DNA from: QHXM01 sp032160165
Lineage (GTDB): Bacteria > Acidobacteriota > Blastocatellia > Pyrinomonadales > Pyrinomonadaceae
Assembly (NCBI GenBank): GCA_032160165.1
Contig: JAVHWA010000006.1
Location: 30,857-94,856, forward strand
Length of the DNA: 64,000 nucleotides
Direction of reading: 5' to 3'
The translations under genes were made by a program, and so were the position numbers. Of the stretch, positions 26,033 through 35,094 are shown in pieces. A model generated the notes under the pieces. The model was given only the letters and a program-made list of their open reading frames with translations. It searched no databases and was not told the DNA's origin. Within the stretch, counting starts at the first letter, position 1. The number at the start of each line of letters is the position of its first letter.

Positions 26033-26755
26033 TTGACCACACAAAAACTCCATCCGTTGTTGCGTGGTGCTCGAGCAGTACTGTTTGATGCGGGTGGGAC
26101 GCTGGCTCATCCTGATTGGGAGCGGATTTCCGTTCTCGCGCTGCGGGAAACCGGGCGTCCATTTCTCGCAGCCGAGTTGCAGCGCGCGCTGTACAATACA
26201 TTTCGCCTGACAGACATCCGCCTTTCCCAGGGTAGCGTTCCCGCAGATTACACCGAGCGACCTGGTTGGATGTTTGGCGACCTCTTCATGGCGTTGGGAA
26301 TCGACGACGAAGTCTGCGAGCGGATTAGAATTCGAATCGCTGCCGCGCATCAGCAAAAGCATATTTGGTGCAGCCTGGACGAAGCACTACCTGCTTTGAT
26401 CGACCAGCTAAGGGATGCAGGCATGAAGGTCGGCGTCATCTCGAATACTGAGGATGGGCGACTGGAAGAGGTGCTTAAGTTAACAGGCATCTGTGAGCGA
26501 TTTGACGTTCTGGTTGATTCCTACGCGGTAGGACTAAGAAAGCCCGACGCGGCGATATTCCATTACGCGCTCGAACAGCTTGGCGTTGAGCCCAGCGAGG
26601 CCGTGTACGTCGGAGACTCGTACGGCCACGACGTCGTGGGCGCACAGGGGGCAGGTCTAAGGGCCATCCTTCTCGATCCGCTTGAGATGCATACCGCTTC
26701 TGACTGTCCCACGATTAGGACGTTGAGAGAATTGACAGGCGATGTCAGATGCTAG
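26033..26755 (+). CDS. HAD-superfamily phosphatase
   Basis: A 240-residue HAD hydrolase with a helical cap. Motif I is FDAGGTL (Gly in place of the second Asp, as in a known subset), motif II is VISNTEDG, Lys is in LRKPDAAIF and motif III is VYVGDSYGHDVVGA. The frame has an in-frame TAA at 26027-26029 and no upstream ATG, so translation must start at a TTG (26033 is the first). Inside the murK-murQ operon it could act on a sugar phosphate such as MurNAc-6-P (MupP does this in pseudomonads) or on a side product; the sequence does not decide. Confidence 0.82.
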   Translation: MTTQKLHPLLRGARAVLFDAGGTLAHPDWERISVLALRETGRPFLAAELQRALYNTFRLTDIRLSQGSVPADYTERPGWMFGDLFMALGIDDEVCERIRIRIAAAHQQKHIWCSLDEALPALIDQLRDAGMKVGVISNTEDGRLEEVLKLTGICERFDVLVDSYAVGLRKPDAAIFHYALEQLGVEPSEAVYVGDSYGHDVVGAQGAGLRAILLDPLEMHTASDCPTIRTLRELTGDVRC

Positions 26756-26813
26756 ATGCTGTTGGCTCGCTCCCGGAATCTAATCACATCCGACGTCCGA
26801 ACAATCGCATAGC

Positions 26814-28406
26814 ATGAAGACTCTCGACCTTGTCATCATCTTTGGCTATCTGATCGGCATCGTGCTGGTTGGCGCGTGGTTCGCTCGCAAACAGGAAACG
26901 ACCCGCGACTATTTTTTAGGCGATAGGACCGTGCCATGGTGGGCCATCGCCGCGTCGATCGTCGCAACCGAGACATCCACCATCACCTTTATCTCTGTTC
27001 CCGGTATCGCCTACGCCGTGAATGGAAATTTCCAGTTCCTCCAACTTGTTTTCGGCTACATGGTGGGACGGGTTGTCATCTCGCTCCTCTTCATACCGTC
27101 ATACTTTCGCGGCGAGCTGCTGACGGTTTATCAACTTCTTGACCGGCGCTTCGGCGGGCGCATTAAGATGCTTGCAGCCACGCTTTTCGTGGTGATGCGA
27201 AACATCGCCGACGGCGTACGCCTGCTTTTGACCGCCATCGTACTGGCGGCCGTGTACGTCTCTTTCCAGCCGGGCAGCAATCAGGAGATGCTGGTTATAG
27301 GTTCGGTGGTCCTGCTCGGCGTAGTGATGATTATCTTTACCTACTTCGGCGGGATGGAAGCGGTTATCTGGATCGAGGTGGTACAGCTGGGAATCTATCT
27401 CGCAGGAGCGATCGCCGCTGCCATTGTGCTGATCAACTCAACCGACGGCGGCTTGAGCACTGCGATGGCTGCGGGAAATCAATACCATAAGTTCAGCATC
27501 TTCGATTTCACGCTCGATTTCCACAAGACTTTCACTTTCTGGGCCGGACTGGTCGGGGGCTGTTTCCTGACGATGAGCACCCACGGCACGGACCAGTATC
27601 TGGTGCAACGGTACCTTTGCACGGACCGCCCGCGCCGCGCGGCGACAGCGCTTCTTACCAGCGGCGCGGTCGTGCTTGCGCAGTTCATCGGATTTCTCTT
27701 CATTGGCGTTCTACTCTTTGCTTTCTATCATCCCTACACCGATCCGATTTATGCGAATGCCGCCGCCGCCTGCGCGCAGGTGCAGCCTCAACTAGCCGAG
27801 CGATGTCTTGCTGATCCCGCTTTCGCAATCTCGGCCAGCGCAGCCTTCCCCTTTGCCGGCGGTGATCAAATCTTCCCGAACTTCATCACCCAACACATGC
27901 CTTCGGGTTTGTCCGGTCTAGTGGTGGCGGCCATCTTTGCCGCGGCCCTTTCGTCGTCACTGAACTCGATCGCGGCCACCGCGGTCAACGATCTCTACAA
28001 ACCATTCAGACCAAATCGCAACGACAAACATTACCTGAAAGTCTCGCACGTGCTGACGCTGGTTTGGGGCGTAGTGCAGATTGGAGTCGCGCTTTTGATG
28101 CGCCACCGGAACCGCTCGGCGCTGGATACCGCGCTTTCGGTCGCCGCTCTGATTAATGGCCCCGTGCTAGGTGTATTTTTAGTGGGTACATTCCTTAGAC
28201 GCGTTAGCGAGACGCCGGCGTTGATCGGTATGGCTGCGAGTATCGGGGTGATGCTCTACGTTTATCTTGGGACTAAGATCGCGTGGACATGGTATGGAGT
28301 GATTGGCAGCGGGATAGCATTCCTGGTGGCATGGGCTGTCAGCTTTGCTTTTGCGCCGGCCCCGAAGGAGCGCCGCGATGAGTTGGCTCCCGGGGGCACA
28401 GCTTAA
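26814..28406 (+). CDS. Sodium:solute symporter (SSS family)
   Basis: A 530-residue inner-membrane symporter with about 13 transmembrane segments. SSS family blocks include DYFLGDRTVPWWAIAAS, ETSTITFISVPG, the GGMEAVIWIEVVQ segment, the STHGTDQYLVQRYLC loop and AALSSSLNSIAATAVNDLY. Relatives carry sugars, sialic acid or amino acids with Na+. Sitting between murQ and nagZ, it is the best candidate for importing MurNAc or GlcNAc released in the periplasm, in place of the PTS transporter MurP used by Bacillus. That assignment rests on context only. Confidence 0.88.
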   Translation: MKTLDLVIIFGYLIGIVLVGAWFARKQETTRDYFLGDRTVPWWAIAASIVATETSTITFISVPGIAYAVNGNFQFLQLVFGYMVGRVVISLLFIPSYFRGELLTVYQLLDRRFGGRIKMLAATLFVVMRNIADGVRLLLTAIVLAAVYVSFQPGSNQEMLVIGSVVLLGVVMIIFTYFGGMEAVIWIEVVQLGIYLAGAIAAAIVLINSTDGGLSTAMAAGNQYHKFSIFDFTLDFHKTFTFWAGLVGGCFLTMSTHGTDQYLVQRYLCTDRPRRAATALLTSGAVVLAQFIGFLFIGVLLFAFYHPYTDPIYANAAAACAQVQPQLAERCLADPAFAISASAAFPFAGGDQIFPNFITQHMPSGLSGLVVAAIFAAALSSSLNSIAATAVNDLYKPFRPNRNDKHYLKVSHVLTLVWGVVQIGVALLMRHRNRSALDTALSVAALINGPVLGVFLVGTFLRRVSETPALIGMAASIGVMLYVYLGTKIAWTWYGVIGSGIAFLVAWAVSFAFAPAPKERRDELAPGGTA

Positions 28407-28435
28407 GAATTATGTCTGGGAAGGAAATCGTAAAG

Positions 28436-30397
28436 ATGAAACGCAACCGGGCCGTCGCGACGTTCTCGATGCTCGTTCTGCTGCTCGCGCCGCTCGGAGT
28501 GGTGGTCAGTGGTCAGTGGCCAGTGGTCAGTAAGAAAACGCCCACTGGCGATTTCGCGCGGCTGGCCTTAACTGCCCACCGACCACTGACCACTGGCCAC
28601 TTTCTCCCGGCCAACGAGTATCCCCGCCATCCATCCAAAGACGCTTTGAAGTGGGCGGACCAGGAACTGAAGAAGATGTCGCTCGACGAAAAGATCGGAC
28701 AATTGATCTCCCTCGGCATCAACGCGACCTTCCTCAACCAGGAGAGCGCGCCCTTCAAAGAAATGCGCAGGCAGGTTGAGAAGAATCATGTGGGCGGCAT
28801 CATTCTCTTTGGCAGTCCGGTCTACGAATCGATTGTGCTGATCAATCGTATGCAGCAATACGCCAACCGACCATTGCTCGTCTCAGCCGATCTGGAGCGC
28901 GGAGCGGGAATGCGCTTCTTCGACACTACCGATTTCGGTTGGGTGATGGCCCTTGGTGCGACTGGAAATCCGGACTACGCGCGCCGCATGGGTGAGTTTA
29001 CCGGACGAGAAGCCCGCGCGCTCGGTGTGCAGCAGATCCTGGCGCCCGTGGCTGACGTCAATAATAACGCCGCCAATCCCGTAATCAATGTTCGCTCATA
29101 TGGAGAAGACCCTGCGCAGGTTGGACGATTTGTCTCCGCCTTTATTAAAGGCGCTCAGCACGAAGGCGTGATCGCGACGGTGAAGCATTTTCCCGGACAC
29201 GGCAACACTGCTACGGATTCGCATCGCGGACTGCCCAGTCTAAACTTTTCGATGGCCGACCTGGAACGCGTTGAGCTCGTGCCGTTCCGCGCATCGGTCG
29301 AAGCGGGCGTGGGCTCGGTAATGGTCGGTCATATCGCTCTACCCCAGATAGATTCGACTCCGGTCACGCCGCTTCCGCGCTCTCAAAAGATACGGGCGAT
29401 GGATACAACCGAAGCCGAGGAGATTATTACGGAGAGCTCTACCACTCCGGCGACACTGTCCCCCAAGATCAGTGGAATACTGCGCCACGACATGGCCTTC
29501 GATGGATTAATTGTCACAGATGCGCTCAGCATGAGCGGCCTGACAGTCTATTTCTCGCAGGAGGAAGCCGGGGTGCGCGCGTTGTTAGCGGGCGCAGACA
29601 TGTTGTTGAAGCCGGCGGACGTTGACGCGTGCATACGAGGACTGCGCGAGGCCGTACGCACCGGCAGAGTGACGGAAGCGCGAATTGAAGAGTCGGCCAG
29701 ACGGATCCTGGCCGCGAAATATGATTTGGGTTTGACCAGGCAGCGCATCACGCCAATAGATGAAGTGGACCGCGTGGTCTCATCTCCCGATGCTTTAAAG
29801 TTGGGCCGAGAGATAGCGGAACACGCGATAACGCTCGTTCGCAACGACGCCAAGCTGGTCCCGATCGGTGGCCTGCGTCCTGACGCGAAAATCTTCAATC
29901 TCGTCATCACCAATGGCGATGACTGGCGTTTCATCGCAAACCCGTTCGTGGCTGCGATGGCTCGTTCAGGCAGGCGGGTTGAAACGATCGCGCTGGATGA
30001 ACGTTCATCCGAGGCCGAAGTGCAAAAAGCGATCGAACGCTCCGGCGGCGCCGACCTGGTAATCGCTTCGCTCTATGGTCGCGTGCGCACCGGGCAAACA
30101 AACAGTATCGGGCTTCCGGACCCTGGCGTGCGCGCGCTCAACGCACTTCTCGGTCGCAACGCTCCAGTGGTGGGAATAAGCTTTGGCAACCCTTATCTCC
30201 TTCAAGGTTTTCCTACGATGAAAACCTACATGGTCGCATACGGAGATATGCCCGCGTTACAGCAAGCCGCGGCGCGAGCAGTTCTGGGAGAAAGCGACAT
30301 CACGGGTCGGCTCCCGATTACCTTGCCCTCTCTTTATGCGAGGGGAACCGGGATTCAGCTCAAGGCTGTGGAGAAGCGAGCGGCGTCGGGGCAATAA
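28436..30397 (+). CDS. nagZ: NagZ-type GH3 beta-N-acetylglucosaminidase, exported
   Basis: A 653-residue GH3 protein. The NagZ hallmark KHFPGHGNTATDSH is present, with the catalytic Asp362 in VTDALSMSG and a GH3 C-terminal domain from about residue 450. Single-domain proteobacterial NagZ is ~340 residues; the two-domain exported form resembles Bacillus NagZ (YbbD). It trims terminal GlcNAc from muropeptides. The ATG at 28436 follows AAGGAAA; an earlier ATG at 28412 has a poorer site. Between the signal peptide and the mature domain, residues ~22-57 are encoded by an inserted heptamer pair (VVVSGQWPVVS... AHRPLTTGH). It starts 5-30 bases after the symporter stop, so the two are co-transcribed. 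Confidence 0.88.
   Translation: MKRNRAVATFSMLVLLLAPLGVVVSGQWPVVSKKTPTGDFARLALTAHRPLTTGHFLPANEYPRHPSKDALKWADQELKKMSLDEKIGQLISLGINATFLNQESAPFKEMRRQVEKNHVGGIILFGSPVYESIVLINRMQQYANRPLLVSADLERGAGMRFFDTTDFGWVMALGATGNPDYARRMGEFTGREARALGVQQILAPVADVNNNAANPVINVRSYGEDPAQVGRFVSAFIKGAQHEGVIATVKHFPGHGNTATDSHRGLPSLNFSMADLERVELVPFRASVEAGVGSVMVGHIALPQIDSTPVTPLPRSQKIRAMDTTEAEEIITESSTTPATLSPKISGILRHDMAFDGLIVTDALSMSGLTVYFSQEEAGVRALLAGADMLLKPADVDACIRGLREAVRTGRVTEARIEESARRILAAKYDLGLTRQRITPIDEVDRVVSSPDALKLGREIAEHAITLVRNDAKLVPIGGLRPDAKIFNLVITNGDDWRFIANPFVAAMARSGRRVETIALDERSSEAEVQKAIERSGGADLVIASLYGRVRTGQTNSIGLPDPGVRALNALLGRNAPVVGISFGNPYLLQGFPTMKTYMVAYGDMPALQQAAARAVLGESDITGRLPITLPSLYARGTGIQLKAVEKRAASGQ
28499..28600. 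repeat. Heptamer inverted pair inside the nagZ coding sequence
   Basis: Left array GTGGTCA GTGGTCA GTGGCCA GTGGTCA (28501-28530); right array CCGACCA CTGACCA CTGGCCA C (about 28578-28600). They are reverse complements with a ~48-base spacer. The element keeps the nagZ frame open and lies just after the hydrophobic export segment. Confidence 0.88.
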
Positions 30398-30545
30398 CCT
30401 GACTGTTAGGAAGCCGCTCGTCCGAGAAGCGACAGGCAGAGTACGAGTGGAAGAAAGCCTCGAAGAAAACGAAACCCGGGAGACGTAGTCATAACCCGGC
30501 CCGGTCAGCTCAGTCCTGTGGCGCAGAAATAACGATTTGGCATGT

Positions 30546-31022
30546 ATGAGTAAGCTGACATTACTTGTGATTCTTCTCATCGCTCCAACTTCAATCGCAG
30601 TTCGATTCGATGCATCTGGTCCCTACAAATCCCCAAAGATCGGCGTCATTAAAAGACCGCTTGCAAGAACAGGGGGCTGTAATCTTCAATTGCCTAAGGA
30701 CTACAAGCAGCAGAATAATTCTTATGTTTTCGTTGATTATGACTATCAATCCAAAGGTGCGGCACAAATCAATGTTAATGGCAAAGACTTAATGCTCAGG
30801 CTAGTTCGTAGAACGGAGGAAGATTTCCAGATGAAGGTGGGGTATCGTTACTTTGAAGAATACGCGTCCGGAAATACTAGATTGCGCGTTGACTATGTTG
30901 TACGGGGAGTTTGCCCCCCTAACGATGAACAATGTTCGGTCGTCGTTCTATCTGGCGTCCTCACTGTTCGCCATAAAGAGGGTATGAAGAAGATTAAGAC
31001 TATAGGCTTGTGTGGAAGTTGA
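30546..31022 (+). CDS. Small secreted protein of unknown function
   Basis: A 158-residue protein with a signal peptide (SKLTLLVILLIAPTSIA) and a mature part predicted to be mainly beta, with four cysteines including Cys pairs in GGCNLQL, GVCPPNDEQCSV and a C-terminal GLCGS. The ATG at 30546 is preferred over 30537 because it begins the signal peptide directly. The coding sequence is visibly more A/T-rich than its neighbours, which hints at separate ancestry. No family recognised. It lies in the same direction between nagZ and the amidase-muramidase fusion, so may share their transcript. Confidence 0.6.
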   Translation: MSKLTLLVILLIAPTSIAVRFDASGPYKSPKIGVIKRPLARTGGCNLQLPKDYKQQNNSYVFVDYDYQSKGAAQINVNGKDLMLRLVRRTEEDFQMKVGYRYFEEYASGNTRLRVDYVVRGVCPPNDEQCSVVVLSGVLTVRHKEGMKKIKTIGLCGS

Positions 31023-31213
31023 GGCCGCGGCTAATAATTCATTCAACCGGACTCGCAATTAACGAGCTTTTGATTATCCATCTCGAAGTGATATCAATTC
31101 GCGCCGTGGTCCTTCAAGTATGTAACTGCCGTTTCACCGGTTCAAGATAGAGGTCGACAACTCGAGTGTATCCGAGAATGTAAGCTGGCACCCTGCGAAG
31201 ACTGATTGTCGAT

Positions 31214-31284
31214 CCACGAAGCGACACGAAACAACACGAATCCCGCGCTTTGATTCTTTCGTGTTGATTCGTGTGAGTTCGTGG
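31214..31284. repeat. Inverted pair of decamer arrays around CACGAA
   Basis: Left: CACGAAGCGA CACGAAACAA CACGAATCCC (from 31215). Right: TTCGTGTTGA TTCGTGTGAG TTCGTGG (31258-31284). Both have period 10, and the arms match at 23 of 27 positions around a ~17-base loop. The rest of the 317-base gap (31023-31339) shows no gene or clear promoter. A relative of this repeat is at 63.6 kb. Confidence 0.85.
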
Positions 31285-31339
31285 TTACGGACACACTGAA
31301 TCTCTACGCACTCGCTACCCCCGGATCAAATCAAACCCG

Positions 31340-33913
31340 ATGTCGTTGCTGAGAAAAGTTAAACGCCCGATGTACTCCGTAAGGACCGAGAGACGCAGGG
31401 CCGACGGCGCGTCTCTCACGCCGCAGCTCTTGCGCCGCGCGGCGTTCCTTGTCCTGATTGCCTTTTCGACCCAGAGCCTTGCAGTTAACCTTCCCTCGGC
31501 TCCACCTGCTGCCGTCGGTATGTCTGCCAAACATCTCGCGAACATCGACACCGCGGTTGCAGACTCTATCGCAAAGCACGAATTACCTGGCGCCGTTGTC
31601 CTCGTCGCTCGTCGCGGACGCGTGGTTTGGCGAAAGGCTTACGGCTCACGCGCGGTTTTGCCTCAGCGCGAAGCGATGACAACCGATACGATCTTCGATC
31701 TCGCCAGCCTGACGAAGGTGGTGGCGACCGCGACCAGCATCATGAAGCTTGTCGAGCGCGGCCAATTGCGTTTGAGCGATCCAGTCTCTCTGTATCTTCC
31801 GGAGCTGAAGGGCGAGTCGCGCGACAAAATAACTATCGAACAGCTATTAACACATCGCGCCGGCTATGCTCCTGACTTCGATCTCAGTGAAAAGTGGAGC
31901 GGATATGCCGAGGCGATGAAGCGTCTGGAGGTGGAGTCTCTGCGCAATCCTCCTGATAGCAGATTCGTCTATAGCGACATTGGATACATCGCGCTGGGCG
32001 AAGTGGTTCATCGCGTGAGCGGAATGCCGCTTGACGAATTTGCAGAGCGAAACATCTTCGAACCGCTGGGAATGATTGACACGCATTTTCGGCGGACCGG
32101 GAACATTGATTCTCTGCGCCTGCAGCGTAACGATGCTGCTTACATTTCCCGCATCGCTCCCACAGAAACGCGCCGCTCCGCCGGAAGCTATCTGGGCGGG
32201 GCGGGGGACAAGACGACGGAAGGCGCGGCCTGGTTGCGCGGAGAGGTCCATGACCCGACTTCATTTCGAATGGGTGGCGTAGCTGGGCACGCTGGTCTCT
32301 TCTCGACGGCGGACGATCTGGCCATCTACTGTCAGATGATAATGAACGGGGGACAGTACGGCGGCGTCCGCATCCTCAGTCCTATGAGTGTAGCCATGAT
32401 GACCAGGCCTCGCGCCGTGTCCGACGACGGTGGCGCCCGCGGACTGGGCTGGGACATCGCGACCAGCTTCTCTACCAATCGCGGCGACATCTTTCCGCTG
32501 GGATCGTTCGGTCATACGGGCTTCACCGGCACTTCGCTGTGGCTAGACCCCGCGAGCGAGAGCTTCGTCATCTTTTTGAGTAATCGTGTGCATCCGGATG
32601 GCAAGGGCGACGTAGCTTCGCTGCGGGGTCGGGTTGCATCGATCGTAGCGGCCTCGATCAACGACACAACGGTTGATCAGGCGCGAGCCGAGTCTGCCCG
32701 CTTTTCCGACGAACTGCTCACAGGCGTGGCGCGGCTCGCCAACAGAACAAGCACGACGGCGACACTCGATCCTCCAGCCGATGCGACGGTACTGACGGGA
32801 ATAGATGTATTGGAGCGCGATAATTTCAAACAGCTCGCAGGCAAACGCCTCGGTCTTGTGACCAACCATACGGGACGTGCCAGGTCTGGCCGGCAGACGA
32901 TCGATGTGTTGCACGATGCAGCGGGCGTTCGGCTGGTTGCGCTTTTCTCCCCTGAGCACGGTATACGCGGGCTGATGGATGAAAAGGTCTCAGATTCAAA
33001 GGACGAGAAGACGGGCTTACCGATCTACTCGCTCTATGGAGATACCCGTCGTCCGAAACCCGAGCAGCTCAAAGACCTCGATGCCATCGTGTTTGATATA
33101 CAAGACGTCGGCACACGCTTTTACACTTACATCTCCACGCTCGGCTACGTGATGGAGGAGGCCGCTCGCGCTCACATTCCGGTTTACGTGCTCGATCGTC
33201 CGAATCCTATCGGCGGCGTAGACGTCGAAGGACCGGTGGCGGATGCTGATAAGTACTCGTTTATTGCCTATTACAAGATTCCTGTGCGCCACGGGATGAC
33301 CGTAGGCGAACTCGCGCGGCTCTTCAATGAAGAACAAAAAATCGGTTGCGATCTGAATGTGATCAAGATGGAGGAATGGCGCCGAGCAATGTGGTTCGAT
33401 GCGACCAATCTAACCTGGGTGAATCCGTCGCCAAACATGCGAAGTCTGAATGAGGCCACGCTATATCCGGGCGTAGGGCTGCTCGAGACTACAAACCTTT
33501 CGGTGGGCCGCGGGACCAACACTCCGTTTGAAATCATCGGCGCCCCGTGGCTGGACGGACAAAGGCTTGCCTCCTATCTGAACAAACGAGGCATCGTCGG
33601 CGTACGTTTCGTGCCCGTGCGCTTCAAGCCGGACGCATCCCTCTTTAAGAATGAAGAATGCGGTGGCGTCAACATCATAGTTACTGATCGCGCGCGGTTT
33701 CGAGCGGTGCAAACCGGAGTCGAGATCGCGGTCGCGCTCCGCAAGCTCTATCCTTCGGACTGGAAAATCGAGGGTTACGCCAGGCTGCTTGTAAATTCAG
33801 AAACGTTCGAAGCCTTGAAGCGGGGCCAGGAGCCGGCCGACATCGTCCGATTATGGGCGGACGAGCTTTCCGAGTTTCGAAGGGCACGCGCGCGTGCACT
33901 GCTTTATAAATAG
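31340..33913 (+). CDS. Fused AmiE-like serine hydrolase and NamZ exo-beta-N-acetylmuramidase
   Basis: An 857-residue two-domain exported protein. Residues ~33-49 are the export segment. Residues ~55-440 are a beta-lactamase/AmpH-type domain with Ser123-Leu-Thr-Lys126, Tyr211-Ser-Asp and His392-Thr-Gly. Residues ~487-857 are a full DUF1343 (NamZ/YbbC, GH171) domain opening GIDVLERDNF, with LVTNHTGR, LFSPEHGIRG, FDIQDVGTRFYTY and YPGVGLLETTNLSVGRGT. In Bacillus subtilis the equivalent activities, AmiE amidase, NagZ and NamZ, are separate products of adjacent genes; here amidase and muramidase are one polypeptide. The expected role is to remove stem peptide and release MurNAc from murein fragments in the periplasm. 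The start could be ATG 31340 or 31370. Confidence 0.88.
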   Translation: MSLLRKVKRPMYSVRTERRRADGASLTPQLLRRAAFLVLIAFSTQSLAVNLPSAPPAAVGMSAKHLANIDTAVADSIAKHELPGAVVLVARRGRVVWRKAYGSRAVLPQREAMTTDTIFDLASLTKVVATATSIMKLVERGQLRLSDPVSLYLPELKGESRDKITIEQLLTHRAGYAPDFDLSEKWSGYAEAMKRLEVESLRNPPDSRFVYSDIGYIALGEVVHRVSGMPLDEFAERNIFEPLGMIDTHFRRTGNIDSLRLQRNDAAYISRIAPTETRRSAGSYLGGAGDKTTEGAAWLRGEVHDPTSFRMGGVAGHAGLFSTADDLAIYCQMIMNGGQYGGVRILSPMSVAMMTRPRAVSDDGGARGLGWDIATSFSTNRGDIFPLGSFGHTGFTGTSLWLDPASESFVIFLSNRVHPDGKGDVASLRGRVASIVAASINDTTVDQARAESARFSDELLTGVARLANRTSTTATLDPPADATVLTGIDVLERDNFKQLAGKRLGLVTNHTGRARSGRQTIDVLHDAAGVRLVALFSPEHGIRGLMDEKVSDSKDEKTGLPIYSLYGDTRRPKPEQLKDLDAIVFDIQDVGTRFYTYISTLGYVMEEAARAHIPVYVLDRPNPIGGVDVEGPVADADKYSFIAYYKIPVRHGMTVGELARLFNEEQKIGCDLNVIKMEEWRRAMWFDATNLTWVNPSPNMRSLNEATLYPGVGLLETTNLSVGRGTNTPFEIIGAPWLDGQRLASYLNKRGIVGVRFVPVRFKPDASLFKNEECGGVNIIVTDRARFRAVQTGVEIAVALRKLYPSDWKIEGYARLLVNSETFEALKRGQEPADIVRLWADELSEFRRARARALLYK

Positions 33914-34039
33914 ACTGCTGCCAACCGAATCCGTTTCGCAGCATCGACCCTCGTTCCATCCCAGGACCTCCGAACGTGCGGGAGAGGTTGTTCTGAGTCC
34001 CTTCGCCGTTCTTGTCCCAAACTCTCAAGGAGAAAATTC

Positions 34040-34990
34040 ATGCGCAAAGGACTAATCGTCATATTCCTCGCCGTCGTGTTACTAGGCTCGCAGACTGCGG
34101 CCCTGGCCTGGGACGACACAGGACACATGGTCGTCGCGTATATCGCATACACCAGGCTGACGCCGGCAGCCAGACAGCGCGTGGACAAGTTGCTGGTTCC
34201 ACCTCCACCCGAACCGGGTGTGGCCTATCCCGATAGAGGATTCATCTTCTACTGTGACCGGAACTATGACCCGGTGATGATAGCCAACTGGATGGACGAC
34301 TTAAGAAGTAATTCACTAAGCGACCCGATGAAGCCATGGCATTTTATTACTTACAAGCCGATCTTCGACGGCATTCCGCCGAGGGTGATTCCGGTGGGGA
34401 AAGAGAATGTCCTCTCTCGGGTGAACTGGGCTTTGTTAATGTTGGAGCGCGGAAAGAACTTCGAAAAAACTGCGAGCAAAGACGATGATAAAGAAAACGC
34501 GGAGTATCTTGGCTATCTGATCCATCTTGTGGGTGACATGCACCAGCCCCTGCATTGCACCACGCGCTTTTCAAAAACTCATCCGGACGGCGACCAGGGT
34601 GGCAATCTCTTTCCCATCGATACGCCGCGCGCCAAAAACCTTCACTCGTTCTGGGACGCCGCCGGCGGCTTGTTCGACTTTGAGAAAGTAAAGCGCCCGC
34701 CCATTGGAAAGCTCGCTGATCAAAAAGAGAAGATCCGGGAGTACGCCACTATGGTGATGAAAGCCTTCCCGGCGGACGAGAATCCCGACTGGAAGCGTGT
34801 GATGCTGCCTGCAAAGTGGGTCAAGGAAAGCAACGATGCAGCGCGAAGCGTCGGCTTTAATAATATAGTCGAGGGCGCTAAGCCATCTGATGCATACACG
34901 GCCGAGGCCAAACAAATGGCCTCGAAGCGATTAGCATTCGCTGGATATCGCATAGCTGAGTTACTGAACCGGATCTATGGAGGCCTCTAA
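34040..34990 (+). CDS. S1/P1-type nuclease, secreted
   Basis: A 316-residue exported zinc nuclease of the S1/P1 family. The signal peptide ends at ALA, placing Trp24 at the mature N terminus; in this family the first Trp provides a main-chain zinc ligand. Further ligands appear in DTGHMVVAYIA, LIHLVGDMHQPLHC and NLHSFWDAA. It degrades single-stranded DNA/RNA or 3'-nucleotides outside the cytoplasm. AAGGAGAAAA precedes the ATG. It follows the muramidase fusion gene by 126 bases and may be a scavenging companion in the same locus. Confidence 0.9.
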   Translation: MRKGLIVIFLAVVLLGSQTAALAWDDTGHMVVAYIAYTRLTPAARQRVDKLLVPPPPEPGVAYPDRGFIFYCDRNYDPVMIANWMDDLRSNSLSDPMKPWHFITYKPIFDGIPPRVIPVGKENVLSRVNWALLMLERGKNFEKTASKDDDKENAEYLGYLIHLVGDMHQPLHCTTRFSKTHPDGDQGGNLFPIDTPRAKNLHSFWDAAGGLFDFEKVKRPPIGKLADQKEKIREYATMVMKAFPADENPDWKRVMLPAKWVKESNDAARSVGFNNIVEGAKPSDAYTAEAKQMASKRLAFAGYRIAELLNRIYGGL

Positions 34991-35094
34991 GCTGCGGACG
35001 ATCGTGCCCGACGCTTCTGCCATCCGGTTTACAGACCTCATGATCACAGCGGGACAGAATTAGCATCCCGCTTCCCGGACTTAGGTGACTCCCG

